Positions 47,240 to 59,794 of a DNA stretch of 64,000 nt are shown here, piece after piece; within the stretch, counting starts at the first letter, position 1, and each line of letters begins with the position of its first letter. The notes beneath the pieces were generated by a model that was given only the letters and a program-made list of their open reading frames with translations, made no database searches and was not told the origin of the DNA. The translations under genes and the position numbers were made by a program. This DNA comes from Magnolia sinica (Eukaryota > Streptophyta > Magnoliopsida > Magnoliales > Magnoliaceae): the NCBI RefSeq assembly GCF_029962835.1, contig NC_080577.1:5456001-5520000 (forward strand), given 5' to 3'.

Positions 47240-48009
47240 TCTCTTTCTGCTCATTTCCAGCTTTCCCATGGGACCCAACAATTCCCTGCCGTTCATCATA
47301 CATTGTTGCCGTTGTTATCAGTTTCACTGGCTAGTGTAACTGACAAGGAAATTGATCTTAGGCTTCAAGAGTTCTACAAAACCACCTACACCTCTCCATG
47401 GTACATCCTATCCGTTCAATTGGGTGGACCCCACTGTCAATATGACCCGGCCCAAAAGCCAGGCTGCTTGGCTCATCATGTTGGCCACAAAGACGAAAAC
47501 AATGGACGGTCAAACGAAACTTCACTGTGCCAAAAATCCACGTGATGGACAAGTCAGATTTCAACTCCCCAGTTTTCATTGCATTCTGTTTTTTTGCAAA
47601 TCATAAGTAGATAGGCTAATCATTGTACTAATTGCAATTGCATTTTTCAGCTCTACGGGCCTACATTACAGGCTCAAGACCAATACAAAGAGAGCCGAAA
47701 TGGTGGGCCGTTTGGCTGACCCAACCTTAGGCACAGTAATCAAAGCACATGGCCTTTAGATATTCCATCATGTATTCACTACCCCAGAGTATCAGGGCCC
47801 ACCGGATGAACTATTCGGATCATTGAAAGATGGGTCCGGTTCTGCTGATTGCTTGGCCCATCCAGCCGTTGATCATTGCAAGAGACTTACAAGGGAGAAC
47901 CTCATCCACCCAGATCGGAAAGAAATAAAAATGTATTTTTATTTCTTTCTAGATTCAAGTAATGCACGGGGATTCTCAGCAGGTCCGTTGAGCCGACTTC
48001 AAGTGGGCC
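47240..48009. other. Downstream of MIR395, nothing recognised
   Basis: Mixed sequence with family C phrases. It could include the rest of the primary transcript. No coding or structural feature is supported. Confidence 0.4.
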
Positions 48010-48175
48010 TCACCAAAAGCAACGATGGGAATGGGAATAAACCTCTTGGGGGCACCGCAGTGTTGTGTTCCACTTGAGCCTTGATCTGCCTCATTTTTTA
48101 GGTTACGCCCCCAAAAGATATAGAAAAGCGGAATAGCGAGGATGAAATGCATACATCATGGTGAGCTCCTCAGAG
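48010..48175. repeat. Family A repeat, right half only
   Basis: Contains 'ttgtgttccacttgagcctt' and ends 'gcatacatcatggtgagctc'. The left arm is missing. Confidence 0.5.
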
Positions 48176-48284
48176 CCCTTGCCTATGCCTGGCTGGGACA
48201 GGCGGGATAGTACCCAGTCCGCGTTTGTGCCCCTGGCCACATGAAATTCCTGTGGTAAAGGGCGCTGGTGAGGTGTTACCAGCT

Positions 48285-48765
48285 AACACAGCTTAGTGGG
48301 TGTTACCCTTGCTGTAAAGCCAATCTGATGGTATGTTGTATATTCACTCCATTCATCTGTTTTTTTCTATCTCATTTTAGGACATGGTTACAAACATTAA
48401 GCATATCTAAATCTAAGGTGGACCACATCACAAGAAACAATGATGACTGAACGCTCACCATTAAAAGGTTCCCAAGGCGGGCGGTAAGCAGATCAGTAAT
48501 GTTTATTTTTCATATAACCTATTGATAAGGTCAAACAGAAATGGATAAAGGGAAAATAGAAAGATTAGTTTAATCCAAAACTTCCATGGCCTACAAAAAG
48601 CTTTTAACAGTTATTCACAACTTTTTTCACTGGTGAGGTCCACCAGATATTTAGATCTTCTTAAATTTTGGGACATCATCCTTAAATGATCTGAAAAACA
48701 GATGAATGGGTGACGTGGATATGAAACAAATTCATCAAGGTGGGCCTCACACTAAGGGTAACATC
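48285..48765. repeat. Palindromic repeat, family A
   Basis: Left 'GGTATGTTGTATATTCACTC' and right 'AAATTCATCAAGGTGGGCCT' bracket the family blocks, including 'attgataaggtcaaacag'. Confidence 0.6.
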
Positions 48766-48919
48766 CATTAGGCTGCTCCCTGGGTAATGGCTAATCCACT
48801 CCCCATGGTCAAAAGCTATGTGGGGCCCACTGGGATGCTACTGACATTTTCTCAAACACATGAAATGCACCTTCAATTTCTCACGGTATGTAAAACAGCA
48901 GCAGCAGTTTACAGGTATT

Positions 48920-49325
48920 TCATCAAGCACTCCCTATGCAACGTCAAAATCAAGATACAAGGGTATTTGTTTCATATACATACCTTCCTCACCACCAGCT
49001 AACACTTCATTGAGTCATTTCATCGAACACTTGGTGAGCAACATCAATATCAAAATAACCGAGTCACTGAACTGGTTCAATCCAAGTTCGATTTGAGTTG
49101 AGCTCAGGCAAGCTCGAACTCGGTTCATCAAACACTCCCTATGCAACGTCAAAATTAAGATACAAGGGTATTTGTTTCATATACATACCTTCCTCACCAC
49201 CAGCTAACACTTCATTGAGTCATTTCATCGAACACTTGGTGAGCAACATCAATATCAAAATAACTGAGTCACTGAACTGGTTCAATCCAAGTTCGATTTG
49301 AGTCGAGCTCAGGCAAGCTCGAACT
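48920..49325. repeat. 204-bp tandem duplication
   Basis: Two nearly identical head-to-tail units share 'CACTCCCTATGCAACGTCAA' and 'caccaccagctaacacttca', and end 'aagctcgaactcggttc'. Few differences imply a recent origin. Confidence 0.85.
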
Positions 49326-49489
49326 CGGTTCGAAATTTTTTCCAAGCTTAAAAAATTTAAAAAAAAAAAAAAAAACAGCTCGACTCGGCCGAGCGAGCTA
49401 ACCGATCTAACTCGGTTCGTGTGCAGCTCGCATATATGTTCTCCCCACATAACTTCCGACTACAGGAACTTCCCTTCGGTCCCCGCTGT

Positions 49490-52060
49490 GCACCACGCCA
49501 TAATCCAAATCATTCATCTAGCAGCTCCTGTTGGTCAACGTAATCATTAATATGGGGACTTCAAAGATGAATGGACTGAATAATAACATGATCGGGCAGA
49601 AGGGGTAGCAGAAGCTGCAGAACCCGCGAGCCTCCAGGCGAGAGCTATGCTGGCAGTGAACCTCAAAAGAAAAACAACGGAAAGAATGGGACCTCAACCT
49701 CTGTACATTGGCATTCAAGCAAAGGTGAGCTAGAAAATGCTTTACCGGGAGCAGCAAGTCACTTTCTATGAATGAACCATCTACATTGGAGGCTTCCAAG
49801 AGGAACGATCTCAATCATCGCACGGTGGGGCAGGAGGGACAACGGGTGGGCCACCTCCATGCAGCCATCCTCACAACCAAAAACACTGGAAAGAAAGGGA
49901 CCTCAACCTCTGCATGCATTTTCCCGCGATAGTTTTGAGTTTGTGGCCGTTGAAAATCTCACAACCTAATTGTATTCAAAGGGAATTTCAGATGATTTCC
50001 CGGCGCCACTACAAAAAATACACAGCTCATGTTACACTGATAGCCGACAGATGGAAGGCATTTCAGTAATATGCAAAATCTATAACCACATCATCTATAT
50101 CCACTGCCTCAGCACTTAACACCGCATCTGAAGATAGGCGCGGCGATTCGCTCCCTTCAAAACCTAGCTTGGCCTGAAAGGTGCTCATATCTGACATCCG
50201 CTCAACAAACTATGCAAAGCGGCGCCAATTATCAGGGTCAAACATGTGTTCATCCATCCTCACAAAGTTGAAAGAGAGAGACTTCTTGGGCATTCCATTC
50301 ATCTAAAGCTTCGAGTTCTTCACAATCTGCTCCAATGATAAATGATCGTACCACTTTGAGGAGTTCTCACCCATGACCGGTATCTTGCTATTCCTAGTGG
50401 CAGACATGACTTGTCTGACAAACACTTCAGGTTTGCTGCTCCGGTCAATCTTTATTTCATCTTTGTCTCGGAGGTTGAAGCATTTGCAGCACAAGGTCAT
50501 GTTGTACTTGCCGAGCATGTGGGCGATTGGGAGGTAGGCATTACCGATCAATGTATTGTAATAGCTGGCCGTTAGTTCAGACAGATGAGAACTCGTAGTG
50601 TAGTGTCAGTGAATGCCAGCCACTTTTCCTGAAATCTTCACACCAGTACCTGAGAAGATGGCCCCTGCAGCCATGGAAAGCCTCTCCCCATGTTGAAGCA
50701 GCATCCCAGAATACCACTTGAGAAAGAACTGACCATAGGGTGTGTTCCAAGTACCATTGTCCCTTATGAAGAAGCTCGTCTTTTCTGGTTCCTTTTTTGG
50801 GTTATCAGCACCAAGGAGATCTGTATTTCCCCACTCAGGCATCCCAACATTTTGTGCAGAGGCATTCAACGAAGCAATCATGTACTGACATGTGAAAGAA
50901 GAAGAAACAAGATTCATAAAAAGCACAGTATATAAGAAATGATTTGAATAAATGAGAACAAAAGGAGGAGATGGGCAAAAGAGTTCTTCAAAGCACAAAA
51001 ACAGTAGATTGGTGGGCGGGAATCCAAATGCAGTTGAATCCGGTTAGCTACCTTATCATAGCACTAAAACTCTCCGATTTGTCGAAAGTGCCGCCATGCC
51101 CAGGAGAGCTTCTCAGAAGGGCGAGAATGATATCTCAGTTCGCCAGCAGGACCCATCCCAACTTAAATGCCCTGCAAAATGAAGTAACAATCACTGGTAA
51201 GCCTACATTTGGCTACCTTTGAAATGTTTTACAACCCATGTATACACCTGAAATGCAGAATCTTATGAATCGAACAAAAAAATCTTACTGTTATGACCAC
51301 TCCAAGATACCCGCTGAAACTATCTCGAAAATTCCTCATAAAATCTGAATAGACTTGAATAGGAGTTCAATCTACTAGAATCCTAGGCACTTCATCGCAT
51401 CCCAGGGATATGTATTCCTTGCTCCTTAATCCAAACCTGTTCAAATGAGCCAAATCTAGTTCCTCATCCATCTCTTTAAGCACCCAGTGAGGAAGAGGGA
51501 TCCTTTGACGTGGGAAGCGGGAAAAAAAAAACCCCACAGTTTTTTTTCCTTTTAAAGATGAAGCAATTTATTAGGAAAAGCCAAAAGCAAACCAAACTAC
51601 ACAGGAAAAGAGAAATGTACAACTAGAAAACAAAAGGGAAAAAGAAAAAGAAAAATCTAAAACTAAAATACAACAAGAACAACAACCCACGGGCTGGAAA
51701 ACTGGCCAGGAAAAATGCCCAGAGGGCACCTAATCCCTCGAATACAACTTTAACCGAATCTAAAACCCCTGATGAGGAAAGACTCTTGTTATGGAAGCAA
51801 CGGTTGTTCCTTTCTCCCCAAATAGCCCATAGAGTAGCAAGGACTAATCTTACTTGTTCCCACCGATAAATAATGCAGACAAAAGACAATGATAATATCA
51901 AATGGAGAAAGAACTCGAGGCATCATAATCAAATAAACAATCTAAACTCATATGATTGAGGAAATCAATGATGCACTAAAAGGAATAACATAAGAACAAT
52001 GACAACATCAGCACATGTTTCTGTTGTTGCAACTCAAAAGGCATTTAAATTCTACGGCAG
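49490..52060. repeat. Segmental duplication, left copy
   Basis: This stretch aligns collinearly with about 60,780-63,430. It covers the 3' flank, beta-amylase exons 4, 3 and 2, and the LINE tail. Matching anchors are 'ggggacttcaaagatgaatg' and 'gcctccaggcgag'. The left gene's first exon and the Copia element lie beyond it, and the right partner continues past the window end. Confidence 0.85.
51541..51890 (-). mobile_element. L1-type LINE tail inside beta-amylase copy 1
   Basis: The minus strand encodes LVLATLWAIWGERNNRCFHN, the C-terminal tail after an L1 reverse transcriptase, ending in an A-tail at 51,541. The same insertion is present in copy 2, so it predates the duplication. Here the distal end is lost. 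Confidence 0.75.
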
Positions 52061-52846
52061 GGCCTGCCAGCAGTCTAGCTCTGCTTCAACAGGTCTCTTG
52101 TAAGTCATAATCAATTTCATTGTAATAGTCATAATGATCAACTTTATGAAGATTCCATTGGATTCAAGAAGCTCATAGCATTGGCCCCGATAAACCCCAA
52201 TTTATTGCTTCCTCTCCGCCAATAATGCTCACTCCAACTCATTCAAAGGGGTATGGGTGATTCTGCATAATAAGCTTTTGATACTCAACAACTTTGTTAA
52301 AGAATAATCACAGAAATCCAAACATTTATCTATCCAGCCATGGGTAGATCAGCAGCATAATGCTATCGGGGAAATTGGTATAATTCATTAGAACAAATGA
52401 GGCATCAAACACCTGGAATTTATTTTGAAACGAATGAAAGTTGATGCTCGGGAGAAATTAGATTTCTCAGATCCCTAAAGGTGAAATAGGTAAAAAGCAC
52501 TCAAAAAAGGTGTCTTCCAGATACTGCAATCTGAAGAAAGGGAATTGGGTGAATCATCTCTGTAATGGCAGTAATTGAATGATAGCCTAATATTGTATAA
52601 TCTTTGTCTAGATTGCACATATAATGAAATATTGGCACGAGCATGGTAGAATTCAGCCCCAGGAGTACCTTTGCATGCGGACAATTTGGTAGGCAAGCGA
52701 GGGAAGACAACGGTAAGACGAGAGACTCTTGATCATTTCACCATTAGTTTTTTTTTTAACAACAAAGAATATTAAAAGAAAGAACAATTATGCTATAGTC
52801 TAGCAAAGTAAGGCAAGATGCACTCAATCCAAGCCGTCCAAATGGC

Positions 52847-55800
52847 AGACTTGTTAGACAGGCCACATGCCTTGCCTTGCATAGCCGATTCTATAGATAG
52901 ACAATGTATAAATAAGAGATTTTGCATTTATCATTTTACCTTGTATAGTCGTTGTAGAACTCTATAAATTCAACCCTTCAGGGTTGTCTCAAATACAAAA
53001 AAAGGAAAGGAGAATCATTTTCCTCAAAGCCTTCATTGTTTTGCCTTGTTTACATGGTATTAGAGCAATACCGATCATAATCCGGCATCTTCTTCATCAC
53101 CGGCACCACCGTCTGTCAAATCCGGCTCCTCCTCTGTCAGATCTGACCCTCACAAAGCTCATCCGGCAACTGTCTGCTGCATCAACAGCCCTGTCCGACC
53201 CTGCCATTGCTGCGTCCGGCCCTGCATCTGACCCTGCGCACGCCCCTGCTTCACGTCCGATCATCCTCAATCTGTCTGACTATTCCCAGGCCCGTCCGAT
53301 CACGCCCTGCTGTCCGATCATGTCCGTGCGCGTCCTGTCACGTCCGATTACACCCTGTTGTCCCGTCTAATCACGTCCTCTGCCTCATCCGATCACCCTC
53401 TACTGCACACGACCTACTACACAAATCCCTACCTCATCCAATCACCCTCTGCGCACACTCTTGCCTCTGTACTGCGCATAATCCCTGCCTCTGGTGTTGT
53501 TGTTGTTCTGTTTCTGTCCCTGCAACCGGCTCTTCTGCTGCAAGGTAACTTCTTCCTTGGCGTGGTTTATCTCACTTCCAACCTATGGAAAAAGACTCCC
53601 GTACAGAGGCCCCACGATGTAGTTTCGATGGCACCAACTACAATCTATGGGCCATCCACTTTCAGAGTTTTCTCAAGGGTCATGGTTTATGGGGATTAAT
53701 TGATGAATCTGTTACTATCCCTGCTTCCACCGATGCCGACAAAATGGCTGATTGGGAAATGAAAAATGGACAAATTATTACCTGGATTTTTGATTCGGTC
53801 GATCGAACAATAATTGTTGGCTTCACGCCACATCGCACTGCTAAGGCTATGTGGGATCATCTCCAGACAATATATCAACAGAGTAATGCGGCATGGTTAT
53901 ACCGCCTGGAACAAGATCTAGTTCACCTTACTCAGGGTGATAGAAGTATTCAAACTTTCCACTCTACAATGGTTACAATTTGGACAGAGATGGCTATGAT
54001 GGATTCAGAATTCCCAAATGACTTTAAAATATTCCACACAATACGCGAGAGTGCGCAAGTTAGACAATTTCTTATGAAACTGCGACTGGAATTTGAGCAT
54101 TGCAGGGTTGCTCTTCTGAACCGTAGCCCCACTCCTTCAATGAATTCGGTTATTAATGATTTATTAGCCGAGGAACAATGACTGCAGTCCTCTCTCTGGG
54201 GACATCACAGGGACCATCTGACCTGACACTTACTGTATCCACCTCTGCACCAAACCGTGGTTCCACTACTTTGATTTGTCGCGGCTGTAACAAAGTAGGA
54301 CATGTCGTCGCTCAGTGCAAAGATTGGTGCGCTTATTGTCGAAGGACTGGTCATGGTATTCAGGACTGTCGTTCACGTGCCTACGCATCCTCATTCAGCC
54401 ATGGACGTGGTGGTCGAGGTCGTGGCCATGGTCGTGCTTTTTCTGCCACTACTTCTTCCGAGCCTTCTATTAGTGATATTGCATCCACTGGTTCTATTGA
54501 AGGTCTTTCCTCACCTTTGACTCCTGCAATGCTCCAGCAGATCATGCAGGCCGATATGTCAGGTATCACCTCATCTTCTCCATGGTTCTTCGATTCTAGT
54601 GCTTCATGGTCGTGCTTTTTCTGCGACTACTTCTTCCGAGCCTTCTGTTAGTGATATTGCATCCACTGGTTCTATTGAAGGTCTTTCCTCACCTTTGACT
54701 CCTGCGATGCTCCAGCAGATCGTGCAGGCCCTTTCTGCGGCCGGTATGTCAGGTATCACCTCATCTTCTCCATGGTTCTTCGATTCCGGTGCTTCAAATC
54801 ATATGACTGGTGATGTATCATATCTCTACAATACTCGTCCCTACACTAGCAATTAGGCTATTTCTACTGTAGATGACACTAAACTACCCATATAGTCCGT
54901 TGGTTCCTTAACTTTCTCTCCTTCTGACCATCACCAGTTTACCCTTCGTGATGTGTTTCATGTCCCTAAACTCTCCTCAAATTTAATTTCTGTTGGTCAA
55001 CTTACATCCAATAACTGTTTGGTCATCTTTCTTCCAAATTGTTGTTGTGTAGGATCTGGCAACGGGGAAAGTACTTGGGAAGGGTAGGCGGCATGAATGT
55101 TTGTACGTGTTGGACTTTCACCCATCCATTATTCCAGCTCGTTGTTTCTTCTCTCCTTCTTCCTCGGATATTTGTTCGGCAAATAAAATGTGCAAACTCT
55201 GGCACTTTCGCCTGGGTCATCCACATTCTGATTGTTTGATTCAGCTCTTTTCTTCTGGCATGTTAGGGAATATTTATCTTAATAAAAGTGATTTGGATTA
55301 TTCTTGTTCTTCCTGTTGCCCTTCAAAAAGTAAGTGTATTCCCTTTCCTCTAAGTACTATAAAATCATCATCTATATTTGAACTGGTGCATACGGATGTC
55401 TGGGGTCCTTCACCAATTATGTTTCTCTCTGGACTACGATATTATGTTATATTCATTGATGATTTCACCCATTACACCTGGATTTACTTTTTGCACTCAT
55501 TTGAAAAATTCAAAATATTTCATTCTATGGTAGACACTCAATTTCGAGTAAAAATTCAAACTCTCCGCTCTAACTCAGGGGGAGAGTATCTCTCCACTAA
55601 TTTTCGTACATATCTTACGGGTCATGGGATTACTCATCAGACCACCTGTTCTGATACTCTACAACAAAATGGGGTGGCTGAACGCAAAATTGTCATATTG
55701 TTGAAACTGCCAATACCTTAATGACAGCTATGAGTGTTCCTCGTTCCTTCTGGGCGGAAGCTATGATGCATTCAGTCTACTTGATTAATCGGTTGCCAAC

Positions 55801-58000
55801 CACAGTTCTGAATAGTAAATCTCCCTACTTTGTTCTCACCGGTTCTCTTCCTACATATTTCACACTTCATGTTTTTGGTTGTGTATATTATGTTCATCTG
55901 GCATCACGTGAATGTAACAAACTTTTCCCAAAATCAGTAAAGTGTATGTGTTTGGGATTTGGAGAAACTCATAAGGGTTTTCGTTGTTATGACCCGGTCT
56001 CTCGTCGTGTACGGGTATCACAACATGTTGTTTTTCTTGAGCATATTGCCTTCCATTCATCCAGTCCTCCTTCGCCCACACCAGACTCTCCTGGTCTTAC
56101 TATTTTTCCTGACATTCCGGTTGCATCGAGTCCACCTTCTTGTCCATTGCAGGTTTATTCACGATGACCACGTATAGATCCATCACCTACTATTCTCCCT
56201 ACCGTACCTGTAACCGATCCAGATCCTATCTTGATACGTCGTTCCACTCATGAACATCGACAGCCTGATCGTTTGATATACTCTAAGTCTACCATGAATA
56301 CTACCCTGGATACTGTATCTATTCCTACTTCATATCATCAGGCAGCCAGTCATGATTGTCGGAAGAAGGCTATGACAGAAGAACTTACAGCATTGAATGA
56401 TAACTATATGTGGGACATTGTTACTCGACCTCCTGACCACCAATTAATTGGCAGTAAATGGATTTATTCTGTGAAGCTCAAATCTGACGGATCATTGGAT
56501 CGATACAAAGCTCGGCTTATCGTTCAAGGATACAAACAGAAACACGGAATTGATTATGATGAGACATTCGCTCCTATGGCCAAGATGAAAACTGTTCGCA
56601 CTCTTCTGGCAGTTTCATCAGTTCGCTTTTTGCCTCTCACTCAGATGGACGTGAAAATTGCTTTTCTTCATGGAGACCTCCAAGAAACAGTATATTTGAA
56701 ACCTCCTCCTGGTTCTTTAATCCCTGCCAATAAAGTCTGTCGCCTGAAGAAAACTCTATACGGTCTCAAACAAGCCCCTCGGGCATGGTTCCAACGTTTT
56801 CATAATGTTGTTATAAGAGTTGGCTTTACTCAAAGTGGTCATGATCCATCCTTATTCTTATGCACCTCTAAGCATGGAATCATCATTGTTCTCGTTTGTG
56901 TTGATGACCTACTTCTGACTGGTAGCAATGACACTGGCATCTCGGCATTAAAGGACATTCTGAAGTCATCCTTCAAGATGAAGGACCTGGGTCATCTAAC
57001 ATACTTTCTTGGACTTGAATTTTTGCGTTATATATGTGGAATCCTGGTCAGCCAGCATAAATATGCCAAGGATCTTCTCGCCTTGGCCTCCTTAACGGAT
57101 CAAAAGACAGTTCAGACTCCCTTGGAACTTAATGTTCAATATGATCGTAACGATGGTGAACTCTTTGCAGATCCCACATTATACCGCCGTTTGATTGGGA
57201 GCTAATTTGTTTTTGCTCCTCGAACTCTTCATATGACTGTAGTATTACGCATCTTACGGTACATATGTGGAACTCTAGATCGATATCTGTTCTTCTTCTC
57301 CACAACCTCTCTAGATCTTCGTGCTTATTCAGATGCTGACTGGGCCGGTTGTACTCTCACCCGCAGATCTACCACTGGCTACCGTGTTTTTCTTAGCACT
57401 TCTTTCATCCCTTGGAAGTGTAAGAAGCAGGCCACTGTTTCCAAATCAAGCACGGAGGCCGAGTATAGAGCAATGTCAACAGCTTGTAGTGAGATTATCT
57501 GGTTACGTGGACTTCTTTCTGACTTGGGCGTTCATCTACAAGATCCTATTCCACTCCATGTCGATAATCTGAGTGTCATTCAGATTGCCTCTAATCCGGT
57601 TTTCCATGAACGGACAAAGCATATTGAAGTTGACTGTCACTTCATCCGCGAGAAGTTTCAGTCTCGACTCATTTCGTTACCACATGTCGCTTCCCATGAT
57701 CAGATTGCCGACATTCTCACGAAGTCCCTCACTTCTGCACGCCACTCATTTTTAGTTAGTAAACTATTACTTATCGATGACCCGCATTAGTTTGAGGGGG
57801 AATGTTAGACAGGCCACATGCCTTGCCTTGTATAGCCGATTCTAAAGATAGACAATGTGTAAATAGGAGATTTTGTATTTATCATTTTACCTTGTATAGT
57901 TGTTGTAGAACTCTATAAATTCAACCCTTCAGGGTTGTCTCAAATACCAAAAAAAAAAAAAAAAAAAAAAAAACACGGATAATCATTTTCCTCAAAGACT
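52847..58000 (+). mobile_element. Ty1/Copia LTR retrotransposon (fossil) in beta-amylase intron 1
   Basis: Short LTRs lie at 52,852 to about 53,037 and 57,803-57,995 (TGTTAGACAGGCC start). The 5-mer AGACT flanks both sides. A tRNA-iMet-type primer site (TGGTATTAGAGC) is at 53,055 and a purine tract precedes the right LTR. Parts appear in Copia order: gag with a zinc knuckle (CRGCNKVGHVVAQC, near 54,273), protease (DSGASNHMTG), integrase (LWHFRLGHPHSDCL, HTDVWGPSP), reverse transcriptase (SKWIYSVKLKSDGSLDRYKA) and RNase H (DADWAGCTLTRRSTTGY). It is broken in several places, and gag has an internal tandem duplication. The LTRs differ at about 6 of 150 aligned bases, so it is fairly young. It lies antisense to the host pseudogene. 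Confidence 0.92.
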
Positions 58001-58319
58001 CACTATAGATAATGGGGCATAGCCCAAAACTTCATATGATCGGATTCTTCTAACCATCAGATAAGTGACCATCAAACAGGATTAGGAAAGAAAAAAAATC
58101 CAAAGATCAAAATCAAATTGGCAAATGACTATAAATTATGTGATTTGAATAGTCTGTGCATGTGATACTTTGAGCTATGCAGCGTCCATGGTGGGCCTCA
58201 CATTTTGGACGGTAAAGACAACTTGCACAGCATAATAACTAAAGAAAGCAATAAACACAATCTCGTAAATAAGAACCAGATTTCCAAGCAAGAAACGAGG
58301 AGAATGTAGGAATACCTAC
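58001..58319 (-). other. Start of beta-amylase intron 1
   Basis: Sequence between the Copia element and exon 1. The donor after exon 1 reads G|GTAGGTATT at 58,319. Nothing else is recognised. Confidence 0.5.
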
Positions 58320-58837
58320 CAGCAGGGATCGCCATGCCACGACCCGGACTGATGGAAAGCCATGATCACGAGCATCTTCAGCCCAAACCGCTCTATCAGC
58401 TCGAAAACGTCCAAATATCCATTCCAATAATAAACTCCGGGAGCTTTTCTTTCAACGAGCCCCCACCAGACCTCGACTACGATGCCCTCCACGCCACACA
58501 ACGCCAATGATTTCAACCAAACCAATATCATCTGGCGCTGAGCCACCAACCATGATTTGGTGAAGATTTCAGGCCGGAGGGTCACGAAAAGGGGCACCAC
58601 CTTGTGGGAGGAGTGAAGCTACGGATCCTACAGGAACTTGCTGGGAAAACCGTTAATGGGAGGATCAGAGCCATCCGCACCAGAGGAAGGCTTGGAAAAG
58701 TAGATGCGGGCAAACAAGTTGGGTCGGTGGCGGAGGGAGGGAAAGGTCGTGACTTGGACGAGTTGGACCGGGTTAGAGCGACTTGAGCAGGTGGAGGAAA
58801 TTGTGATGCTGGATGGAGGGGGAGAGAAGAATGACAT

Positions 58838-59364
58838 TGCATCAGAGAGAGAGAGGGAGAGAGGGAGAGAGAGAGATCCTTGGATTCTTGGAAATCGGGT
58901 TTATTGAGAGAGAGAGGAAATGGGCGGGAGATGAAACGAATGGAAATGGAGAAAAGACGAAAATACCACTTCCTGGCATATGATTATACACCACTTTCAC
59001 TGGACACAGGTGGTAATTGGTCGGGGTGGATCAGCCTGTGGTTCAACTGGCCTGGCCTGCTTTTGAGTTGGGTTTATTCTATGCTAAATGGGTGGTAGGT
59101 TTTGCAAATGAGAAAATGTTGTCTATTTAAGTAAATGGGTCTAACTTGAATTAAAGCTCCATTAGCCAGCTAATTTATAGAGTAGTGAGGGCAATTTTGC
59201 CTACAATTAATTAATTTCTTTTTATAAAGTAAAACATTAAATATTCAGAGGATATAGAAAGATATTTTAAAGAAAGTTGAAGTATCTTGAAAACTTGAAA
59301 GTATGATAATTGTTTGGTGTACTTATATCAATTTACTAAAAGTAACATTTGAAATAAATATCAT
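58838..59364. other. Upstream of beta-amylase copy 1
   Basis: A (GA)n array at about 58,844-58,880 lies just before the presumed start, a CT-rich leader in the gene's sense. No TATA box could be fixed. Confidence 0.35.
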
Positions 59365-59730
59365 TTTAGGCTACAAGCCCAAAAATAGGCAGATCTAAGG
59401 CTCAATTGGCCCACATTACAACAAGCAGCCGTGATAATAATACTCACCATTGAAACCTTCCTAGGGCCCACCGTGATGGTTAATTGCCATCCAACCTGTT
59501 TATAAGTTCACATAAACCTAGATGAAGGGAAAACACAAATATCAGCTGATCCAAAACTTCTGTGGCCCTCAAAAAGTTTCAAACTTTAGATGTTTAATCC
59601 CCAATGTGTGCTCCACTTGTGCCTTCGATCTGCCCCAATTTTTGGGCTTGTACCTAAAGAAAATGATATAGAAAAATGGATGGACGTTATGGATAAAACC
59701 CATACATCGCGGTGACTCCTAATAGCCATG
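59365..59730. repeat. Palindromic repeat, family A (left end eroded)
   Basis: Contains 'ctgtttataagttcacataa' and 'gaagggaaaacacaaatatc', and ends 'ggataaaacccatacatcgc'. Confidence 0.55.
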
Positions 59731-59794
59731 TCCCTTCTAGCTAGGGATGAGTGCGCGTCCATGCGTTAGAGGGTGAAGCTCTTGTACTCCCTAG

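Larger units (their letters stand above)
50063..58837 (-). pseudogene. BAM3-like: Beta-amylase (BAM3-like) pseudogene, copy 1
   Basis: Four exons on the minus strand: 58,320-58,837, 51,289-51,502, 51,052-51,171 and 50,063-50,884. Together they are about the length of a plastid BAM3 (some 550 residues). Exon 1 has a Ser-rich, transit-peptide-like start, then CGVEGIVVEVWWGLVERKAP and FHQSGSWHGD where active enzymes have CGGNVGD. Exon 2 gives IPLPHWVLKEMD and SLGCDEVP. Exon 3 gives MGPAGELRY with the first catalytic Glu, and exon 4 MGENSSKWYD with the second. Active relatives release maltose from starch in plastids. Stops interrupt it: TAG at 58,628-58,630 and 58,619-58,621 (exon 1), TGA at 51,367-51,369 (exon 2), TAA at 51,163-51,165 and TAG at 51,064-51,066 (exon 3), TGA at 50,606-50,608 (Trp codon of IHWHY) and TAG at 50,303-50,305 (exon 4). 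Intron 1 holds a Copia insertion. It is dead as an enzyme. Confidence 0.9.

Noticed and set aside
47129-47545. 138-codon open frame on the plus strand
   Set aside because: Its start lies in the MIR395 stem and the rest resembles no protein. The hairpin explains the conservation.
51367-51369. Shared TGA in beta-amylase read as programmed recoding or an edited codon
   Set aside because: Both genes carry several other stops, and copy 2 also a frame change. Nuclear plant genes are not known to recode here, so decay is simpler.
53000-57800. Host gene for a zinc-knuckle or reverse transcriptase protein
   Set aside because: The order of domains between matched LTRs shows it is a Copia element fossil.
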